The notes beneath the pieces are model-generated. The model ran no database searches and had not been told where the DNA came from. It saw only the letters and a program-made list of their open reading frames with translations. Source: Streptomyces cellostaticus (GTDB lineage: Bacteria; Actinomycetota; Actinomycetes; Streptomycetales; Streptomycetaceae). Taken from it: 64,000 nt of DNA. The stretch lies in NCBI RefSeq assembly GCF_001513965.1, contig NZ_KQ948044.1:32121-96120 (forward strand), in the 5' to 3' direction. This document shows, piece after piece, positions 1-8,411 of this stretch (the stretch's first letter is position 1; each line of letters begins with the position of its first letter). Made by a program: the position numbers and the translations under genes.

Positions 1-189
1 CTGCGCGAGGACGGACTGCTCGTCGGCTACCTGGAGACCGAGGACTTCGCCGCCGCCCGGGCAGGCATGGAGGCCACCGACGTCAACGCCCGCTGGCAGG
101 CGCAGATGGCGCCGTTCTTCGAGTCGCTGGACGGCGCCCGGCCCGACGAGGCCATGAAACCGCTCACCGAAGTCTTCCACCTCGCCTGA
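1..189 (+). CDS. rhaM: L-rhamnose mutarotase, 3' part only
   Basis: Open from the first base of the window; 62 codons precede the TGA at 187-189, so about half of a normal (~105 aa) protein is present. The visible part has the family's C-terminal signature: YLETEDFAAA, then NARWQAQM, a middle stretch MAPFFE and the end EVFHLA. The family interconverts the alpha and beta anomers of L-rhamnose in the cytoplasm and feeds the isomerase/kinase/aldolase route. The stop lies 17 bp before the next start, on the same strand, so the two genes are probably co-transcribed. The assignment rests on the C-terminal half only. Confidence 0.85.
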   Translation: MREDGLLVGYLETEDFAAARAGMEATDVNARWQAQMAPFFESLDGARPDEAMKPLTEVFHLA

Positions 190-206
190 ACCGGAGAGTT
201 CCGCTC

Positions 207-1619
207 ATGAGAAGACGTACCGTGCTGGCCACCGCCCTGCTCGCCGCCGTCACCGCCCCGGGCACGGCACGGGCCGCCGGCCCCGGCCCCTCGGTCACCA
301 AGAAGGGCACCACCCGACTCGACTCCCAGGCCATCTACTTCGTCTCCTACGACGGCCTGGTCAACAACAACTCCTTCCAGAAGAACGGCCTGCTCACCTA
401 CAAGGGCTACCAGTACGCCGCCTGGTACACCTCCACCCGCAACGCCGTCGTCGCCCGCCGGGTCCTCGGCGGCTCCACCTGGTCGACCGTCACCCTGTCC
501 CACACCCTCAAGAGCGACGACTCCCACAACGTCATCTCCATGGGCGTCTCCAGGACCGACGGCCGTCTCCACCTCACCATGGACGCGCACAGCGACGGCT
601 TCTTCTACGTCAAGTCGGTCGCCGGACTCCTCGACAACCCCGCGTCCACGGCCTGGACCGCGTCCGTCTTCGGCGCCGTACGGACGACCCTCGACGGACT
701 CGCGCTCACCTCACAGTTCACCTACCCCCAGTTCATTTCCACACCCGAAGGCAGACTCCAGCTCAGCTACCGCGTCGGCATCTCCGGCAACGGCCGCAAC
801 GCCCTTGCCGAGTACGACGGTTCGGCCTGGACCGCGCTGGGGGAGTGGACCAGCTCCACCGGCACCTACACCAGCTCGCACGGCTCCAGCAGCGCCCGCA
901 ACATGTACCTGCACGGCATCGACTACGACGCGGGCGGCCGCCTGCACGCCTTCTTCACCTGGCGGGAGCAGAACGCGGCCGTGATGTGCAGCAGCGGCGG
1001 CATCACCAACCACGACACCGGCTACGTGTACTCCACCGACCACGGCCGCACCTGGCGCAACGACGCGGGCACCCTCGTCGGCACCACCGGACGCCCGGAC
1101 ACCGTCGCCGTCACCGACTCCGGGCTGGTCGTCGACTCCCTCAACCCCGACCACTCCCTGATGAACCAGGAGAGCCAGGCCACCGACTCCACCGGTCTGC
1201 CCCACGCGATCATCAGCTACGTCCCGGGCCGCTTCAGCCAGTGCACCACGAACTACGTCAGCGACCGCACGGCGAACGGCCGCGCCTTCCATCTCCGCAA
1301 GAACTCCTCCGGAACGTGGCGGAAGACCGAGATCCCCGTCCCCCTGAACTCCAGCCAGCGCACCAAGCTGGTCCTGGACAGGTACGACAACGCCTACGCG
1401 GTCTTCCCCTACGGCCGGATCGCCGGTGCCTCCAAGTCCTCCGGGTACACGGACTGGGCGCTGTTGTACGACGGCAGCGGCCTGAACGCGTTCGGGGAGG
1501 TCGTGATCGACGAGACACGGGTCGGGGCGGATCACGTGCTGTCGTTCATGTACCAGGAGAAGTCGAGCGGCACGACCCCCTCGGCCCTCCATGTCGTGGA
1601 CTTCGCACTCCCTGCCTGA
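207..1619 (+). CDS. Secreted BNR_4-type beta-propeller protein, possible rhamnose-glycan lyase or hydrolase
   Basis: 470 aa. GGAGAG lies 8 nt before the ATG. Residues 1-23 form a signal peptide (three Arg, hydrophobic core, cut near ARA-A), so the protein is exported. The rest is one all-beta domain with BNR-type blocks, for example YSTDHGRTW. Residues 105-108 (DSHN), followed by GRLHLTMDAHSDG (about 119-131), match the conserved core of BNR_4 proteins. That superfamily contains the GH145 and PL42 enzymes, which remove L-rhamnose from glucuronate on arabinogalactan, and other seven-bladed lyases. The gene lies 17 bp behind a rhamnose mutarotase and just before a LacI gene, so release of rhamnose from plant gum-type glycans is a reasonable inference. 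A plain sialidase is less likely because no Arg triad or RIP motif is seen. Confidence 0.7.
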   Translation: MRRRTVLATALLAAVTAPGTARAAGPGPSVTKKGTTRLDSQAIYFVSYDGLVNNNSFQKNGLLTYKGYQYAAWYTSTRNAVVARRVLGGSTWSTVTLSHTLKSDDSHNVISMGVSRTDGRLHLTMDAHSDGFFYVKSVAGLLDNPASTAWTASVFGAVRTTLDGLALTSQFTYPQFISTPEGRLQLSYRVGISGNGRNALAEYDGSAWTALGEWTSSTGTYTSSHGSSSARNMYLHGIDYDAGGRLHAFFTWREQNAAVMCSSGGITNHDTGYVYSTDHGRTWRNDAGTLVGTTGRPDTVAVTDSGLVVDSLNPDHSLMNQESQATDSTGLPHAIISYVPGRFSQCTTNYVSDRTANGRAFHLRKNSSGTWRKTEIPVPLNSSQRTKLVLDRYDNAYAVFPYGRIAGASKSSGYTDWALLYDGSGLNAFGEVVIDETRVGADHVLSFMYQEKSSGTTPSALHVVDFALPA

Positions 1620-1697
1620 CCGGTCTGTTCCGGGCGGCGGTGACGGTAATGTGAAGTCCCTCCCGCCGCCCCTCGTCCCCCTGGAGGTCTCCGCCCG

Positions 1698-2723
1698 ATG
1701 GCTCAGTCGGTGGGTATCAAGGATGTCGCCCGTGCCGCCGGAGTGTCGGTGGGCACGGTGTCGAACGTCATCAACCGCCCGGACACCGTCGCGAGCGAGA
1801 CCCGTGCGCGGGTGCTGTCCGCGATCGACCGGCTGGGCTACGTCCGCAGCGAGTCCGCGCGCCAGCTGCGCGCCGGCCGCAGCCGGATCATGGGGCTGCT
1901 GGTGCTGGACATGGGCAACCCCTTCTTCGTGGACGTGGCGCGCGGCGCCGAGCGGGCGGCCCGTCAGGCGGGGCTCGGCGTGATGGTCTGCAACAGCGCG
2001 CAGAACGCGGCGGAGGAGGCGGAGTACCTGTCGCTCTTCGCCGAGCAGCGGGTACGCGGGGTGCTGCTCACTCCGGCCGACGCCACCGGCCGCAACATCG
2101 AGACCTTCCGCCGGCACGGCATCCCCTTCGTGCTGGTCGACCGCGTCGCCGAGGGCACCACCGAGTGCTCGGTCTCCGTGGACGACGTGGCGGGCGGCGC
2201 CCTCGCCGTGCGGCACCTGGTGGACGCCGGGCACCGCTCCCTCGCCTACGTGAGCGGCCCGCCCGGCCTCAACCAGGTGCGCGACCGCCGTACCGGCGCG
2301 CTGAACGCGCTTGCGGAGGCGGGCCTCGGCCCCGACGCGCTGCGCGAACTGCCCACCGAGCGTCTCGACGTGGCCGCCGGCCGGGACGCGGGGGCCCGCC
2401 TGCTCGGCCTCGCCGACCGCCCCACCGCCGTCTTCTGCGCCAACGACCTGCTGGCGCTCGGCGTGCTCCAGGCCATGTACGCGGCCGGCGTCACCGTCCC
2501 CGACGACCTCGCCATCGTCGGCTACGACGACATCGAGTTCGCCGCCGCCGCGGCCGTCCCCCTCACCTCCGTACGGCAGCCCGCCGTCACCATGGGCGCC
2601 CTCGCCGCGGAACTGCTGCTGGAGGAGACCGAGGCCGAGGACGGAACCATCGCCCACGAGCACCGGCGCGTGGTGCTCCAGCCGGAGCTGGTGGTGCGCC
2701 GCTCCAGCCTCGCCGCCCGCTGA
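1698..2723 (+). CDS. LacI family transcriptional regulator (probable rhamnose-locus repressor)
   Basis: 341 aa. The N-terminal LacI helix-turn-helix is at residues 6-26 (IKDVARAAGVSVGTVSNVIN), followed by the hinge (RSESARQLRAGRS) and a periplasmic-binding-like sensor domain from about residue 60. The C-terminal half has the usual CANDLLALGVLQA and IVGYDDIEFA motifs. The start is chosen at ATG 1698 with GGAGG 10 nt upstream. It follows the BNR_4 gene on the same strand after 78 bp, so it may be the last gene of the locus or have its own promoter. By position it probably senses L-rhamnose or a derivative and controls the genes upstream. No clear LacI palindrome is visible in the short upstream gap. 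Confidence 0.9.
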   Translation: MAQSVGIKDVARAAGVSVGTVSNVINRPDTVASETRARVLSAIDRLGYVRSESARQLRAGRSRIMGLLVLDMGNPFFVDVARGAERAARQAGLGVMVCNSAQNAAEEAEYLSLFAEQRVRGVLLTPADATGRNIETFRRHGIPFVLVDRVAEGTTECSVSVDDVAGGALAVRHLVDAGHRSLAYVSGPPGLNQVRDRRTGALNALAEAGLGPDALRELPTERLDVAAGRDAGARLLGLADRPTAVFCANDLLALGVLQAMYAAGVTVPDDLAIVGYDDIEFAAAAAVPLTSVRQPAVTMGALAAELLLEETEAEDGTIAHEHRRVVLQPELVVRRSSLAAR

Positions 2724-2821
2724 CCGGAAGTTCAGTAACAATCCATGATCCCGGGGGTCGGACCACGGGCGTCCATGTGCTGAACTGGGACGCGTCCGTC
2801 CCATCCGTCCCGGGAGACCCG

Positions 2822-4123
2822 TTGAGCCTCAGCTACCGCCAGCCCGGCGTCGTCCTCACCGACCGCCACTTCACCGTGCCCCTCGACCACGCCGACCCGG
2901 GCGGCGAGACCATCGAGCTGTACGCCCGTGCGGCCGTCGCGCGTGACAAGGCGGGGCAGGACCTGCCCTGGCTGGTGTACCTGCAGGGCGGGCCCGGCTT
3001 CGGGGCGAATCGTTTCATCGGACGTCAGGCCTGGCTCGACCGGGCCCTGAAGGACTACCGCGTCCTCCTCCTCGACCAGCGCGGCACCGGCCGCTCCACG
3101 CCCGCCACCCGGCAGACGCTGCCGCTGCGCGGCACTCCCGCGGAGCAGGCCGAGTACCTGACCCGCTTCCGCGCCGACGCGATCGTCCGCGACTGCGAGG
3201 CCATCCGCCCCGAGCTGACGGGCGGGGCCCCCTGGACCGTGCTCGGCCAGAGCTTCGGCGGCTTCTGCACGGTGTCGTACCTCTCCCTCGCCCCCGAGGG
3301 ACTCGCCACCGCCGTCATCACCGGCGGCCTGCCCTCCCTCGACGCCCACGCCGACGACGTCTACCGGGCCGCCTACCCGCGCATCGAACGCAAGGTCACC
3401 ACGCACTACGCCCGTTACCCGCAGGACGTGGAGCGCGCCCGCCGCATCGCCGACCACCTCCTGACCCACGACGTCGTCCTGCCGAACGGCTACCGCTTCA
3501 CCGTGGAGGCCTTCCAGTCCCTCGGCCTCATGCTCGGCATGAGCGACGGCAGCCACCGCCTCCACTACCTCCTCGAGGACGCCTTCGTCCGCACCCCCGG
3601 CGGCCTCGACCTGTCCGACGCCTTCCAGGAGGAGGTCCAGGCCCTGCTCTCGTACGCCGGCCACCCCCTCTACGCCCTCGTCCACGAGGCGATCTACGGC
3701 CAGGGCCTGCGCCCCACCGCCTGGGCCGCCGAGCGCATGCGCGCCGAGTTCCCGCAGTTCGACGCGGCCAAGGCCCTCGCCGGTGACACCCCGGTACTGT
3801 TCACGGGCGAGACGGTGCACCCCTGGATGTTCGACACCGACCCGGCCCTGCGCCCCTTGCGCGAGACGGCCGAGCTGCTGGCCGCCCGCACCGACTGGCA
3901 GCCCCTGTACGACCCGGCGCGCCTCGCCGTCAACGAGGTCCCGGTCGCCGCGGCGATCTACCACGACGACATGTACGTGGACAGCGCCCACTCCGTGCAC
4001 ACCGCCCGCGCCATCCGCGGCCTGCGCACCTGGGTGACCGACGAGTTCGAGCACGACGGCCTGCGCACCGGCGCGCCCCGCGTGCTGGACCGGCTGCTCG
4101 CCCTGGCCCACGACGAGGCGTGA
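2822..4123 (+). CDS. Alpha/beta hydrolase, S33 proline iminopeptidase-like
   Basis: 433 aa from TTG at 2822, chosen because GGGAGA sits just upstream and no ATG fits; a GTG further upstream is possible. The oxyanion motif GGPG is at residues 56-59, DQRGTGRS follows, and the nucleophile elbow GQSFGG puts Ser144 in the active site. A long helical lid fills the middle, and the catalytic His is probably in the C-terminal YHDDMYVDSAHS stretch. The family removes N-terminal proline or similar residues from short peptides in the cytoplasm; no signal peptide is present. Substrate is unproven, since S33 enzymes of this length also include tripeptidyl aminopeptidases and esterases. It stands alone between the LacI gene and the PIG-L gene. 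Confidence 0.82.
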   Translation: MSLSYRQPGVVLTDRHFTVPLDHADPGGETIELYARAAVARDKAGQDLPWLVYLQGGPGFGANRFIGRQAWLDRALKDYRVLLLDQRGTGRSTPATRQTLPLRGTPAEQAEYLTRFRADAIVRDCEAIRPELTGGAPWTVLGQSFGGFCTVSYLSLAPEGLATAVITGGLPSLDAHADDVYRAAYPRIERKVTTHYARYPQDVERARRIADHLLTHDVVLPNGYRFTVEAFQSLGLMLGMSDGSHRLHYLLEDAFVRTPGGLDLSDAFQEEVQALLSYAGHPLYALVHEAIYGQGLRPTAWAAERMRAEFPQFDAAKALAGDTPVLFTGETVHPWMFDTDPALRPLRETAELLAARTDWQPLYDPARLAVNEVPVAAAIYHDDMYVDSAHSVHTARAIRGLRTWVTDEFEHDGLRTGAPRVLDRLLALAHDEA

Positions 4124-4174
4124 CGGACCCGGCCCACGCGAGGGGCGACACAACGGGTCACCCGGTAAAAGGAG

Positions 4175-4202
4175 TTGCGGGCGGGACTGAGCGGCATAGT
4201 CT
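4175..4202 (+). promoter_or_regulatory. Putative leaderless promoter of the PIG-L gene
   Basis: TTGCGG (4175-4180), a 16-nt spacer and TAGTCT (4197-4202) resemble a vegetative -35/-10 pair. The -10 ends 6 nt before the ATG at 4209, so transcription would start at or next to the A of the start codon. There is no Shine-Dalgarno close to the ATG, which agrees with a leaderless mRNA. Confidence 0.35.
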
Positions 4203-4208
4203 GCGCCC

Positions 4209-4952
4209 ATGACCGAGCCGAAGATCACCCAGCTCCAGCCCCTGCCCGACGACTGGCAGCGTGCCCTCGCCGTGGTCGCGCACCCCGACGACCTGGAGTA
4301 CGGGTGCTCGGCGGCCATTGCCGCCTGGACCGATGCCGGCCGTGAGGTCGCCTATGTCCTGGCGACACGCGGTGAGGCGGGGATAGACACCCTCGACCCC
4401 GCCGTATGCGGCCCGCTGCGCGAGCGTGAGCAGCGGGCGAGCGCGGCCGCCGTCGGCGTCACCACCGTGGAGTTCCTGGACCACCGGGACGGAGTGATCG
4501 AATACGGCCTGGCACTGCGCCGGGACATCGCCGCCGCGATCCGCCGCCACCGCCCCGAACTGGTCCTCACCCTCAACCACCGCGACACCTGGGGCGGTGT
4601 CGCCTGGAACACCCCCGACCACGTGGCCGTGGGCCGCGCCACCCTGGACGCCGCCGCGGACGCGGGCAACCGCTGGATCTTCCCGGAACTCGCCGAGCAG
4701 GGGCTGGAGCCCTGGAACGGCGTCCGCCGGGTCGCCGTGGCCGGGTCGAGCAGCCCCACCCATGCGGTCGACGCCACGCCCGGCCTGGAGCGCGCGGTGC
4801 GCTCCCTGCTCGAACACCGCACCTACATCGAGGCGTTGACCAAGCAGGACCCGGAGACGTACGTCCGCGACTTCCTGACCGCGAGCACCCAGGGCGCCGC
4901 GGAACGCTTCGGCGGGAAGCCGGCGGTGGCCTTCGAAGTGTTCAGCCGATAG
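4209..4952 (+). CDS. PIG-L family zinc-dependent deacetylase
   Basis: 247 aa, a normal length for the family. The zinc-binding AHPDD motif is at residues 24-28 and the distal metal ligand motif PDHVAVG at 136-142 (His138). No signal peptide or TM segment is present. PIG-L enzymes remove N-acetyl groups from sugar conjugates; in actinomycetes known members include MshB (mycothiol synthesis) and mycothiol-conjugate amidase, while others modify antibiotics. The neighbours (S33 peptidase, ECF sigma factor) do not fix the substrate. It is not obviously MshB, which is longer (about 290-300 aa), so the call stays at family level. Confidence 0.85.
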   Translation: MTEPKITQLQPLPDDWQRALAVVAHPDDLEYGCSAAIAAWTDAGREVAYVLATRGEAGIDTLDPAVCGPLREREQRASAAAVGVTTVEFLDHRDGVIEYGLALRRDIAAAIRRHRPELVLTLNHRDTWGGVAWNTPDHVAVGRATLDAAADAGNRWIFPELAEQGLEPWNGVRRVAVAGSSSPTHAVDATPGLERAVRSLLEHRTYIEALTKQDPETYVRDFLTASTQGAAERFGGKPAVAFEVFSR

Positions 4953-4988
4953 CCCGGCCGACGGCCGACCGCACCGAACGGGGATGAC

Positions 4989-5882
4989 ATGAACAGCAGG
5001 GACCTGCTCGCCGACCGCTTCGAGGAACACCGCGGACAGCTGCGCGCGGTGGCCTACCGGATGCTCGGCTCGCTCGCCGAGGCGGAGGACGCGGTCCAGG
5101 AGGCGTGGCTGCGGCTCGGCCGCACCGACGCGGACGGGATCAGGAACCTCGGCGGCTGGCTGACCACGGTCGTCGGCCGGGTCTGCCTGGACATGCTGCG
5201 CTCGCGCAGCGCGCGCCGCGAGGAGCCGATGGACGACACGTACGTCCCGGATCCGCTGGTGCGGCCGCTGTCCCGGGTCGATCCGGAGACCGAGGTGCTG
5301 GAGGCCGACTCGGTCGGGCTCGCCCTCCTCGTCGTCCTGGAGACGCTGGAGCCCGCCGAACGGCTGGCGTTCGTCCTGCACGACATGTTCGCCGTGCCCT
5401 TCGACGACATCGCCGCGATCGTGGAGCGCACCCCGGCCGCCACCCGGCAGCTGGCCAGCCGGGCCCGCCGCCGGGTGCAGGGGGCAACCCCGGCCGCCGA
5501 CCCCGACCTCGGCCGGCAGCGGCAGGTGGTCGATGCCTTCCTCGCGGCCTCGCGCGGCGGCGACTTCGAGGCGCTGCTCGCCCTGCTCCACCCGGACGTG
5601 GAGCTGCGCGCCGACGCGGGCGCCCTGGTCCGGGGCGCGGCCGCCTCCAAGGCCGTACGCGGAGCGCGGGCGGTGGCCGAACAGGCCGCGATGTTCTCCC
5701 GGTTCGCGGGATTCGCGCGGCTCGCGCTGGTCAACGGCGCGGTGGGCGTGGTCACCGCGCCCGAGGGGCAGCCGCTGTCGGTCACGGCGTTCACGGTCGC
5801 CGACGGCAGGATCACCGGCATGTACATCCTCGCCGATCCCGGACGCCTGGCCGGATTGGACCTGCCCCCGCTCGAGGCCTGA
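4989..5882 (+). CDS. ECF41-like RNA polymerase sigma factor with C-terminal SnoaL-like domain
   Basis: 297 aa. Sigma region 2 is at about residues 8-75 (YRMLGSLAEAEDAVQEAWLR) and region 4 at about 115-165 (LEPAERLAFVLHDMFAVPFD). A SnoaL/NTF2-like domain follows (about 175-290). The linker carries YVPDPL, the counterpart of the ECF41 WLPEPL motif, and the tail has ILADPGRLA in place of NPDKL. In ECF41 factors the C-terminal domain modulates activity, so no anti-sigma partner gene is expected and none is seen. ECF41 genes often sit next to a DinB, COE or oxidoreductase target gene; here the upstream gene is a PIG-L deacetylase 36 bp away. Confidence 0.88.
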   Translation: MNSRDLLADRFEEHRGQLRAVAYRMLGSLAEAEDAVQEAWLRLGRTDADGIRNLGGWLTTVVGRVCLDMLRSRSARREEPMDDTYVPDPLVRPLSRVDPETEVLEADSVGLALLVVLETLEPAERLAFVLHDMFAVPFDDIAAIVERTPAATRQLASRARRRVQGATPAADPDLGRQRQVVDAFLAASRGGDFEALLALLHPDVELRADAGALVRGAAASKAVRGARAVAEQAAMFSRFAGFARLALVNGAVGVVTAPEGQPLSVTAFTVADGRITGMYILADPGRLAGLDLPPLEA

Positions 5883-5939
5883 CGGCCGGCCGGGCCGCCT
5901 CGGCCCCGGAAGGTTTCGCAGGTCAGTAGGCTTGACGCC

Positions 5940-6803
5940 ATGCCGGACCAGACCAAGACCATCGACCCCGCCAGCCTGCGCGGCGACTGTGCCCAGTGCT
6001 TCGGACTGTGCTGCGTCGCCCTGCCCTTCGCCGCCTCCGCGGACTTCGCCCTCGACAAGCCCGCGGGCAAGCCCTGCCCGAACCTCCGGGGCGACCACCG
6101 CTGCGGCATCCACGCCGACCTGCGCACGAAGGGCTTCACCGGCTGCACGGTCTACGACTGCTTCGGCGCCGGACAGAAGGTCTCGCAGATCACCTTCGGC
6201 GGGCAGGACTGGCGTACGGCGCCGAAGGAGCACGCCCGCCGCATGTTCGACGTGTTCCCGGTCGTACGCCAGCTGCACGAACTGCTCTGGTACCTGACGG
6301 AGGCGCTGGGCCTCGACGCCGCCGGGCCCGTCCACGCCGACCTGCGCCGGGCCCTGGAACGGACCGAGCGGCTCACCCGGCAGACCCCGGAAGAGCTGGC
6401 CGCCCTTGACGTGGCCGCCCACCGGCAGGAGGTCAACGTGCTCCTGCTGCGCTCCAGCGAGCTGGCCCGGGCGAGCGTCGCCGGCCCCAAGGGCAAGAAG
6501 GGCCAGAAGGGCAAGGCGAAGGACCGCCGGGGCGCCGACCTCATCGGGGCCCGGCTCAGGGGCGCCGACCTGCGCGGTGCCAGCCTGCGCGGCGCCTACC
6601 TCATCGCCGCCGACCTCACCGGCGCCGACCTGCGCGGAGCGGACATGATCGGCGCCGACCTGCGCGACACCGACCTGACCGACGCGGACCTCACCGGCGC
6701 CTTCTTCCTCACCCAGCCGCAGCTGAACGCTGCGCGTGGCAGTGCCGGGACCCGGTTGCCGGAGTCAGTCAGCCGGCCGGTGCACTGGACAGCGGGCGGC
6801 TGA
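5940..6803 (+). CDS. Pentapeptide-repeat protein with N-terminal cysteine-rich domain
   Basis: 287 aa. The N-terminal ~130 residues hold nine cysteines in metal-site spacing: CAQCFGLCC (17-25), KPCPNL, HRCGIH and GCTVYDC, which suggests a bound metal or Fe-S cluster. Residues about 100-180 are helical. A Lys-rich linker (KGKKGQKGKAKD) leads to about 13 A(D/N)LxG pentapeptides at about 195-262, predicted to form a right-handed beta helix. Function is unknown. The family is common in streptomycetes, and some pentapeptide proteins mimic DNA, but nothing here shows that. A TAGGCT -10 box at 5927-5932 is 7 nt before the ATG, suggesting a leaderless transcript. The last 39 bp overlap the end of the convergent P450 gene. 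Confidence 0.8.
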   Translation: MPDQTKTIDPASLRGDCAQCFGLCCVALPFAASADFALDKPAGKPCPNLRGDHRCGIHADLRTKGFTGCTVYDCFGAGQKVSQITFGGQDWRTAPKEHARRMFDVFPVVRQLHELLWYLTEALGLDAAGPVHADLRRALERTERLTRQTPEELAALDVAAHRQEVNVLLLRSSELARASVAGPKGKKGQKGKAKDRRGADLIGARLRGADLRGASLRGAYLIAADLTGADLRGADMIGADLRDTDLTDADLTGAFFLTQPQLNAARGSAGTRLPESVSRPVHWTAGG

Positions 6804-8291
6804 CCCGGAGCCGTCGTCCGGGACCGTGACGGGCGCTGCGGCGCGCGCGGGCGCGGTACGCCGCTCCAGGTGCAGTCGCAGCCCCTCCGGTATCACCGTC
6901 AGGCGCTCGGTGACCCGGAGCCGGTAGTCCGGGTCGGGCCGCAGCTCGTAGCGGCGCAGCAGCAGGCCGAGGACGAGGGTCGCCTCGTGCAGGGCGAACT
7001 GGCGGCCGATGCAGGCCCGCGCGCCGGTCCCGAACGGCTTGAAGGTGTGCGCGGGACGGGCCCGTACGGCCTTGGCGTCGAACCGGTCCGGGTCGAACCG
7101 CTCGGCGTCCTCGCCCCACACCTCCGGGTCGCGGTGCAGCATCGGCGTCAGCACCAGCGCCCACGCACCGCGCCGCATCGGGTGCTCCCCGGCCAGCACC
7201 GTGTCCTGGCGGGCCTCACGGGCGAAGGCGGGCGCGGTGGGCCACAGCCGCAGCGACTCGTCCAGCACCCGGCGGACGTAGCGCAGCTTGGCGACCTGGT
7301 CGTAGCCGGGCTGCGGGGTGTCGCCCCAGACGCGGTCCACCTCGGCGCGGGCCCGGGCGGCGACCTCCGGGTGCCGGGCGAGGTAGTGCAGGGCGAAGGA
7401 GAGCGCGCCCGAGGTGGTCTCGTGGCCCGCCACCAGGAACGTGATCACCTGCTTGCGGACGTTCTGGTCCGACAGCCGCTCCCCGGTCCGCGGGTGGGCC
7501 GTCTCCAGCATGCGGTCCAGCAGGTCCCCGTCCCCGCCGCCGGACCGGCGCCGGTCCGCCACCAGGTCGTCGACCGTGCGGTTCAGGTGGGCGATGTCGG
7601 CCGCGTTGCGCCGGGAAGCGCCGCGCAGCAGCAGCGGGACCAGCGGCACGGGCACGCTGTTCAGCCGCTGCGCGTAGGTGAGCGTGCCCACCATCGCCGT
7701 CACGAAGGGGTGCGGCCGCTCCCGCTCGAAGGAGCCGAAATCGTGCCCGAACCCGGTGCGGGCGATCGTCTCCAGGGTCAGCTTGGTCATGTCGCCGGGC
7801 ACGTCCACCGCCCGCCCGGCCGCCAGCTCCCGGTCCCAGTGGCCGGTCAGCCGCCCGGCGACGGCGAGCATCATGCCGTGGTAGCCCTCCATGGCCTCCC
7901 GGCTGAAGCCGGGCGCCAGGACGTCGTGCGCCAGCTGCCAGTTCGGCTCGTGGTTGTACGCCGTGAACAGCCCGTCCCCGGCGACCGGCCGCAGATTGGC
8001 GACCCCGAGGCCCACGTGCTTGGCGAACCGGGACTCGTCGGCCATATCGGCGGCGAGCCGCGCGCCCCACAGGAACACGAACTCGTTCCCGAACGCCCGG
8101 CGCCGGAATATGGGACCCAGCCGGCGGCCCAGGCGCAGGGAGTCCTGAAGGGGTCGGCGCCGGTCGACGCCGAGCACGTCGCCGAGCAGGGGCAGCCGGT
8201 GCGGCGGATGCGGGATGCGGTGCAGTTCGGGCCAGCCCTGCTCGGCACCGCGGAAACCTTTCGGCAGCCCGGTCTCCGTTGTCTCCGCCAT
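6765..8291 (-). CDS. Stand-alone cytochrome P450 of the CYP102 type, no reductase domain
   Basis: 508 aa. ATG at 8291 is preferred over the longer frame because AAGGGAGA lies just before it. Heme motif FKPFGTGARACIG, Cys427 as heme ligand; I-helix AGHETTSG at about 285-292; ExxR in ESLRLWP. GDGLFTAYN matches the P450 BM3 segment containing Phe87, so a fatty-acid-like substrate is likely. The protein ends soon after the heme domain with an Ala/Pro-rich tail and has no flavodoxin or ferredoxin reductase part. CYP102B1 of S. coelicolor is a known stand-alone member, so this is a normal variant and not a truncation. It needs an external redox partner. Divergent from a TetR gene, its probable regulator. 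Confidence 0.92.
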   Translation of the reverse strand: MAETTETGLPKGFRGAEQGWPELHRIPHPPHRLPLLGDVLGVDRRRPLQDSLRLGRRLGPIFRRRAFGNEFVFLWGARLAADMADESRFAKHVGLGVANLRPVAGDGLFTAYNHEPNWQLAHDVLAPGFSREAMEGYHGMMLAVAGRLTGHWDRELAAGRAVDVPGDMTKLTLETIARTGFGHDFGSFERERPHPFVTAMVGTLTYAQRLNSVPVPLVPLLLRGASRRNAADIAHLNRTVDDLVADRRRSGGGDGDLLDRMLETAHPRTGERLSDQNVRKQVITFLVAGHETTSGALSFALHYLARHPEVAARARAEVDRVWGDTPQPGYDQVAKLRYVRRVLDESLRLWPTAPAFAREARQDTVLAGEHPMRRGAWALVLTPMLHRDPEVWGEDAERFDPDRFDAKAVRARPAHTFKPFGTGARACIGRQFALHEATLVLGLLLRRYELRPDPDYRLRVTERLTVIPEGLRLHLERRTAPARAAAPVTVPDDGSGSAARCPVHRPAD

Positions 8292-8318
8292 GGCGCGATC
8301 TCCCTTGATCCAGCGGAT

Positions 8319-8390
8319 GGTTGAACCTGGGACCCCACGTGTTGTATGTGAGTTCAATAACGCGGTTCAGTGTGGGCCGCTTGTTGAACC
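8319..8390. promoter_or_regulatory. Probable TetR operator region between the P450 and TetR genes
   Basis: Three related elements are present: GGTTGAACC (8319-8327, palindromic around one base), and an inverted pair GGTTCA (8364-8369) / TGAACC (8385-8390). The half-site AGTTCAA occurs again at 8351-8357. The repeated TTGAACC half-site in a divergent P450/TetR gap is what an autoregulating TetR would bind. A TAAAGT -10 (8400-8405) lies 6 nt before the tetR ATG, so binding at 8364-8390 would cover its -35. Confidence 0.5.
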
Positions 8391-8411
8391 GGCGTCAAGT
8401 AAAGTGACGTC

